Assembly: GCA_045837725.1 (NCBI GenBank)
Contig: JBEWZL010000304.1
Location: 1 to 64,000, forward strand
DNA from: Vermamoeba vermiformis
Taxonomy: Eukaryota; Tubulinea; Echinamoebida
Length of the DNA: 64,000 nucleotides
Reading direction: 5' to 3'
Below, piece by piece: positions 60,088 to 64,000 of the stretch; positions within the stretch are counted from its first letter, which is position 1; each line of letters begins with the position of its first letter. Below the pieces are notes generated by a model. It was not told the DNA's origin. It saw only the letters and a list, made by a program, of their open reading frames with translations, and searched no databases. A program made the position numbers and the translations under genes.

Positions 60088-60291
60088 CTTCTTGTTGCTT
60101 ATTAATCGGTCAATGATAATGAAAACTAACTCGGCTTCTATTTCAAGCTAGTATGGTTTGACCGAGTGAAATTTCGTTATTCTTCACGTGCAATATTTGA
60201 ATGGAATTCGTATTCCGAAGTAGATCTCCATAACTGAAGGAAAGATCGATCAGATCTGCAGTGCCAGCCCAATCGGTGTTTATTGGCCAAA

Positions 60292-62019
60292 TTAAGAACA
60301 ATAGCGTAGATGAGGCATCTTGCTCGTTAAAATCTCGCATTCTGATCGCGTATAACCAAGACCACGAATGTCTTGCAAGGTTGTCAAAGTCGTCAAATGT
60401 CGACCGAAGAAAACAGCGTCTTCAGCTTTAGAAACGCGCAAAAACGTCAAATGATGCAATGCTGTTAATAATAGCACGTTTTCTTCGCTTCTCCAATTGT
60501 CAAACGACAGACTCCGCAACGTTGTTATCTTCACTAAGCAGTCCATCAATTTTTCACTATTGTTCGTGCCGCGATTGGAAAATGAGGTTAATTTTAAATT
60601 GTCAAACTTATATTCAAAATCTTCGTTATTAACTTGAAAATTGATTGCTAAAGTGAGCGCTGACAACTTTGTTAATTTTGATAAATTACTGACGATGTTG
60701 GCCAGCGGTGCTAATGACGGAATTGACAAACGTTCTAAATTTGTTAATTGGTCTAAATTTAGCTGCTTGTAATCTCGAGGAATTTTTCTTCCGTGGAAAT
60801 CGAGGATCTTCAACTTGGTCAAAATATTGATAGTGCTGATATTATGTGCTAAATATGCGTCTAATGATGTCAAATTGGTAAGGTGCCGCAAATAATTCAA
60901 ATCATCGGTGACTCCACGTAATTCTAACGATTCTAATTGTTCGAATCGGATCAAGCATTGAACGTCAAAGTTTCCAACTAATGACTTTAAATTTGTCGAT
61001 AATAGATTGACTAGTAATCTATCTTCACTTTTATCGCGGATATTATGCGGTGTTGAATCATTGATTTCAAACTTTTGGAGATCTGTCAATGCTGTCAAAA
61101 ATTCAAATCGTTTGTACGTTGCATTTGGCGGCCAATACATGCACAATTCTCGTAACTTCTTTAACCTCGAAAATTGCATTAAATGATCCACAGGAATTTT
61201 GTCGCAGAGGATTTGCAAGTAAGTTAGATTTGTGTTCGTGTGAAATGGTTGCGTTTCATCTGCCAAGAATTTTATTGACTCTAGCGATGTTAATTTGTCC
61301 AAATGGATGTCTGTAATTTCTGTATCAAAACACTTGTATCTGAGGACTTTCAAATTGCAAAGCTGTTTGAATTTTTCGACAGATTCGTCTGTTGAAAATA
61401 ATTGAATCGGCCTTTCTACTCTTAGATATAGCTTGGTTAACTTGCTAGGGTTCTGTAATTGAGTGAGTGGATCGATGCTCAATTCGCCAGAGTGAGTAAT
61501 CCTCAAGCACTCTAGATGTAGTGTCCCTTTCAGAGTTTGAGCGAGATCTTTGGTTCTAGCGCTTAAAGCTAATTTTCGAATTTTAGAGTACTTAGCAATA
61601 AGCTCTGGAGGAGGATGCTGCCATCTAAGAAACTCCCACTCCTCGATATTGGTCAGAGTCGTTAACTTCATCCATTCTTCAAATCTGAGGTCTTCGTCCG
61701 AGAGTCTTTCTTTGAATATAAATGACCTTAGATTTGTTAGCATTGATATTGCTGAAACTACGTCTGTGGCTGGCATACCAAGTTTGGACTTGGCGAACGA
61801 AAGTGAAATTAGATGTGGGACCTTTGATAAATGCTCTGTAATGCTGAAAAAATTGTTGTCATTCGCTAAAAATATTCTAAAATTATCATAGTGAATTATG
61901 TTGAACCATTCTTTGTTTGCTAAACGAAGAATTCGTTTCGATCTTGCATCCAAAAACGTCGTAATCAACTGCCATAGCTCTAAGGGAATACAACCAAATA
62001 TTCCTCTTTCTTTATCCAT
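60292..62019 (-). CDS. F-box/LRR protein, single exon
   Basis: 575 residues in one uninterrupted frame, unusual for this window. The N-terminus has an F-box-like motif (IPLELWQLITTFLDARSKRI ... ANKEWFNII). The rest is about 20 leucine-rich repeats of variable length (for example LTKLYLRVERP, LTNLTSLDAYLAHN, LTKLKILDFHG, LTTLQDIRGLG). The last residues are MPHLRYCS. It is a likely SCF substrate receptor. Absence of introns could mean a young retro-derived copy or loss of introns; no poly-A remnant or target duplication was seen. Confidence 0.88.
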   Translation of the reverse strand: MDKERGIFGCIPLELWQLITTFLDARSKRILRLANKEWFNIIHYDNFRIFLANDNNFFSITEHLSKVPHLISLSFAKSKLGMPATDVVSAISMLTNLRSFIFKERLSDEDLRFEEWMKLTTLTNIEEWEFLRWQHPPPELIAKYSKIRKLALSARTKDLAQTLKGTLHLECLRITHSGELSIDPLTQLQNPSKLTKLYLRVERPIQLFSTDESVEKFKQLCNLKVLRYKCFDTEITDIHLDKLTSLESIKFLADETQPFHTNTNLTYLQILCDKIPVDHLMQFSRLKKLRELCMYWPPNATYKRFEFLTALTDLQKFEINDSTPHNIRDKSEDRLLVNLLSTNLKSLVGNFDVQCLIRFEQLESLELRGVTDDLNYLRHLTNLTSLDAYLAHNISTINILTKLKILDFHGRKIPRDYKQLNLDQLTNLERLSIPSLAPLANIVSNLSKLTKLSALTLAINFQVNNEDFEYKFDNLKLTSFSNRGTNNSEKLMDCLVKITTLRSLSFDNWRSEENVLLLTALHHLTFLRVSKAEDAVFFGRHLTTLTTLQDIRGLGYTRSECEILTSKMPHLRYCS

Positions 62020-62243
62020 AATTAATTAATTATGATGGATTTTTTCTCGCACGTGCTGTTCTAAACAATCAAAAATAGAAAATGCTCCTAAAATCTATCG
62101 GAAGTGGTTGGTCATAGCTAATTAATTATCTGCCAGTACAATGACTAACGTATACTGTAAGTATAGCAATGATAGGTTCAATCAAGAAGCGATGCGAACG
62201 TTCCGTGTGGATGCGTTTATTTCTGATAGCGCCGCAAGAAAGC

Positions 62244-63296
62244 TTAGAAGAACAAGAAAGCAGCGAACAAGAGCATCGACGCGGATGTGATGACGGCATT
62301 GCTGGCCTTAGGAGTGGCAGCAGTAGGGGTAGTGCTAGCTTGTGGCGCAGCGACTGGGGTCGGAGCGGTCAAAGAGCACACCAGAGGCGAGCTAGAAACG
62401 CCCGTACCGTCCTTAACGGCAGCATTAGGGGAGAGGGTCTTGGGTCTGTTGACCTCTTGGCATTGGTTGGAGGTACTGCGCTTGCCGTTGTAAAATCTGA
62501 GCGGGGTAAATCCGGATTTAGGCACGGGTTCGATTGCACTTAAAATAGAGCTAAAACTTACCTGGTAGGGCTGTCCAAAACGGTAATGATATCATACTCA
62601 CCCTCAGGGCAAGGAGAGTAGATTTGGAAAGTAGCGCAGTCCTAAGCAGCAGATTAAGTATGACCTCATAAGTTAACGGCTTAAGAAACGTACCAAGGTG
62701 CTAATATCAGAAGTAACGTTGACGGTAAAATTACTCTTGCAAAAAGAGGAAGCAGTTCCGGCAAAGGCAGTAGTTCTCTGTTCAAACGTTAGTTACACGA
62801 TAGCGCGCGATCGGATTTACTTACGGGAGTGAGGGTCTTAGTGGTGTTGGACCAGAACTGAATATCGTAAACCTTCGCACCAGAGCCGTAGCAAGCAGTA
62901 GCGTTGCTTTCCGCGGTAAATTGGTCTACCGATCGGATTTAGTAATTGAAACAGGGTAAATTCAATTATAAAATATTCAGGCTTACAAGTTCCCTCAGAG
63001 AAAAATTCGGCATTCAATTTATCCTCGGTACAGTTGGCGCCGCCGTAGAGCTTGGCAGTAACCATCCAGTGACCGTTAGCCTCGATCTCGTAGGTTCTGA
63101 AGTAGTAGAAAGGGACTAAAATAATAAAAATTAGTATAAATAAAGGTGCGCTAAAAAATACAGAAATAATAATTTACGTACTTCCAGGAGTAACTTGCTC
63201 GCAGTTATCGCTAACCCATTTACCACTAATGTCAGGGAAGGTTTGGCTCATAACAACGGCCGTCAAGGCAAGCACTAACAACAATACTTTCATCAT
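62244..63296 (-). CDS. APCDD1-like secreted, GPI-type protein
   Basis: About 270 residues in six exons. The signal peptide (MMKVLLLVLALTAVVMS) is followed by one module resembling the APCDD1 domain: ISGKWVSDNCEQVTPG, then FYYFRTYEIEANGHW and YGGANCTEDKL. A Cys-containing middle follows, then a Pro/Thr/Ala stalk (TPVAAPQASTTPTAATP) and a terminal hydrophobic segment (SNAVITSASMLLFAAFLFF). Animal APCDD1 is a membrane lipid-binding Wnt antagonist with two such domains. Here there is one domain and a GPI-like tail, so at most the fold is shared. Start ATG at 63296 chosen for the signal peptide. Confidence 0.75.
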
Positions 63297-63694
63297 TTCG
63301 TATATTTTAGTTGATTTGTGTTGTTTCCTAACAGATCAAAAAAATGGAAGTAGGCAAATAAGCGACAAAACCAAAAATGCCTCCAATCTTGGTGGAGATA
63401 TTAATGTGATTCATATCATACCTTAAAAAATGATTGGAATATATAGAATTGTAGAATTGCGTCAACTAATCAGATCGAATTAAGTATACCACGGTTTCGA
63501 TGAACTCAATCGGCGTTTTGTAAGGCAATAAAGCAACTTATTATTTTAGTCCGATGACCCGCCTTTACAAGTATCCCTCAATAGCGCGAGTTCAGATTTA
63601 GTTGTAACGATCTGCAGCATCTCGCCGTTTTTCCGCCAATCCATTTAAAATGCTTCCTTGCACCTATCTGGCATAATTACGCTATAATTCATGC
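63297..63694. promoter_or_regulatory. Divergent intergenic region
   Basis: About 400 AT-rich bases between the APCDD1-like gene (minus) and a small plus-strand gene. There is no conserved frame and no RNA gene. It probably holds both promoters. Confidence 0.4.
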
Positions 63695-63946
63695 ATGGGT
63701 CGCTTCGTACCTCTGCGACGGACTCCACACAGTGAAACAAGAACACAAAGCGCAATTGATACCGCGCCTACTCCGAAATCTCGTCTATTGCACGCTATTA
63801 ATTTTAAATATTACATGCGCGATGCTATCCATGATATTGAAGACCAACTTAAAATTAGGTCAATTTTCAAACGGTTATTAAATTTTGAACGGTTCGGCAA
63901 CTTAGCCGATGACTATAATGAGCGTCCATATAAACCTATAAAGTAA
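63695..63946 (+). CDS. Small basic protein of unknown function
   Basis: 83 residues, single exon, starting MGRFVPLRRTPHSETRTQ and ending NERPYKPIK. The middle (HAINFKYYMRDAIHDIEDQL) looks helical. There is no signal peptide or known motif. The frame is complete but short, so it may be a true small gene or the visible part of one that continues past the window. Confidence 0.45.
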   Translation: MGRFVPLRRTPHSETRTQSAIDTAPTPKSRLLHAINFKYYMRDAIHDIEDQLKIRSIFKRLLNFERFGNLADDYNERPYKPIK

Positions 63947-64000
63947 TATAATATTTGAACAATATTAGTACCTTTTGATTTAAAAGCAAGCAAGTCTAGA

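Noticed and set aside
1-64000. Retroelements, Polintons or DNA transposons
   Set aside because: No reverse transcriptase, integrase, capsid or transposase motif, and no terminal repeats with target duplications, were seen. The YqaJ-type gene has host introns and stands alone.

Overview
The window is intron-rich nuclear DNA from a microbial eukaryote. Nearly every gene is cut by short AT-rich introns, mostly 45-60 bases, with GTAAGT-like donors and TTTAG or CAG acceptors. Genes are closely packed on both strands, and two tRNA-Gly(GCC) genes are present. The gene set fits a phagotrophic amoeboid or flagellate protist: MACPF perforin-like proteins, a CRIB-WH2 actin regulator, F-box proteins, a secreted M23 peptidase, large Cys-rich surface proteins and a Crinkler/RHS-type NTPase. 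I cannot name the lineage from the sequence alone. All gene models are read by eye from conceptual splicing, so exon edges are approximate.

Layout. Positions 1-6920 hold no confident protein gene. The stretch is built from repeats: an array of C4-G4-C4 units with CAT/ATC microsatellites (1-2790), a zone crowded with short hairpins (2800-5420), a 48-base hairpin tandem (6231-6450) and a 20-base tandem (6642-6920). Many of the hairpins keep their pairing while their bases change between copies. Positions 7639-19041 hold secreted or surface proteins: an EGF-containing type I membrane protein (minus), a very large protein with two MACPF domains (minus) and, divergent from it, a single-MACPF protein (plus).

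Positions 19190-25831 hold tRNA-Gly (minus), a YqaJ-type nuclease with a membrane tail, a secreted SH3b-M23 peptidase, a CRIB-WH2 proline-rich actin protein, the second tRNA-Gly (plus) and a PhyH-type dioxygenase ending in a CAAX-like box. Positions 25972-37021 hold a type II membrane protein, an acidic unknown, a Glu/His-repeat protein with an SH3 domain (possibly joined to a Thr/Lys/Pro-rich upstream gene) and an F-box protein. Positions 37280-44345 are one giant gene with a beta-propeller-like head, 28 DCGG Cys-rich modules and a GPI-type tail.

Positions 44781-63946 hold a membrane SDR, an F-box/LRR-like protein, an unresolved 1.9 kb stretch, a SAM-NTPase-nuclease of the Crinkler/RHS type, an S10 carboxypeptidase, a PRISE-family reductase, a single-exon F-box/LRR protein, an APCDD1-like secreted protein and a small orphan gene.

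How the genes may work together (inference): two divergent perforin-like genes within 3 kb of a secreted peptidoglycan-peptidase-like enzyme suggest a prey-killing or phagosomal toolkit. The surface proteins (EGF type, DCGG, APCDD1-like) suggest cell-surface recognition. I saw no recognisable retroelement, Polinton or DNA transposon.
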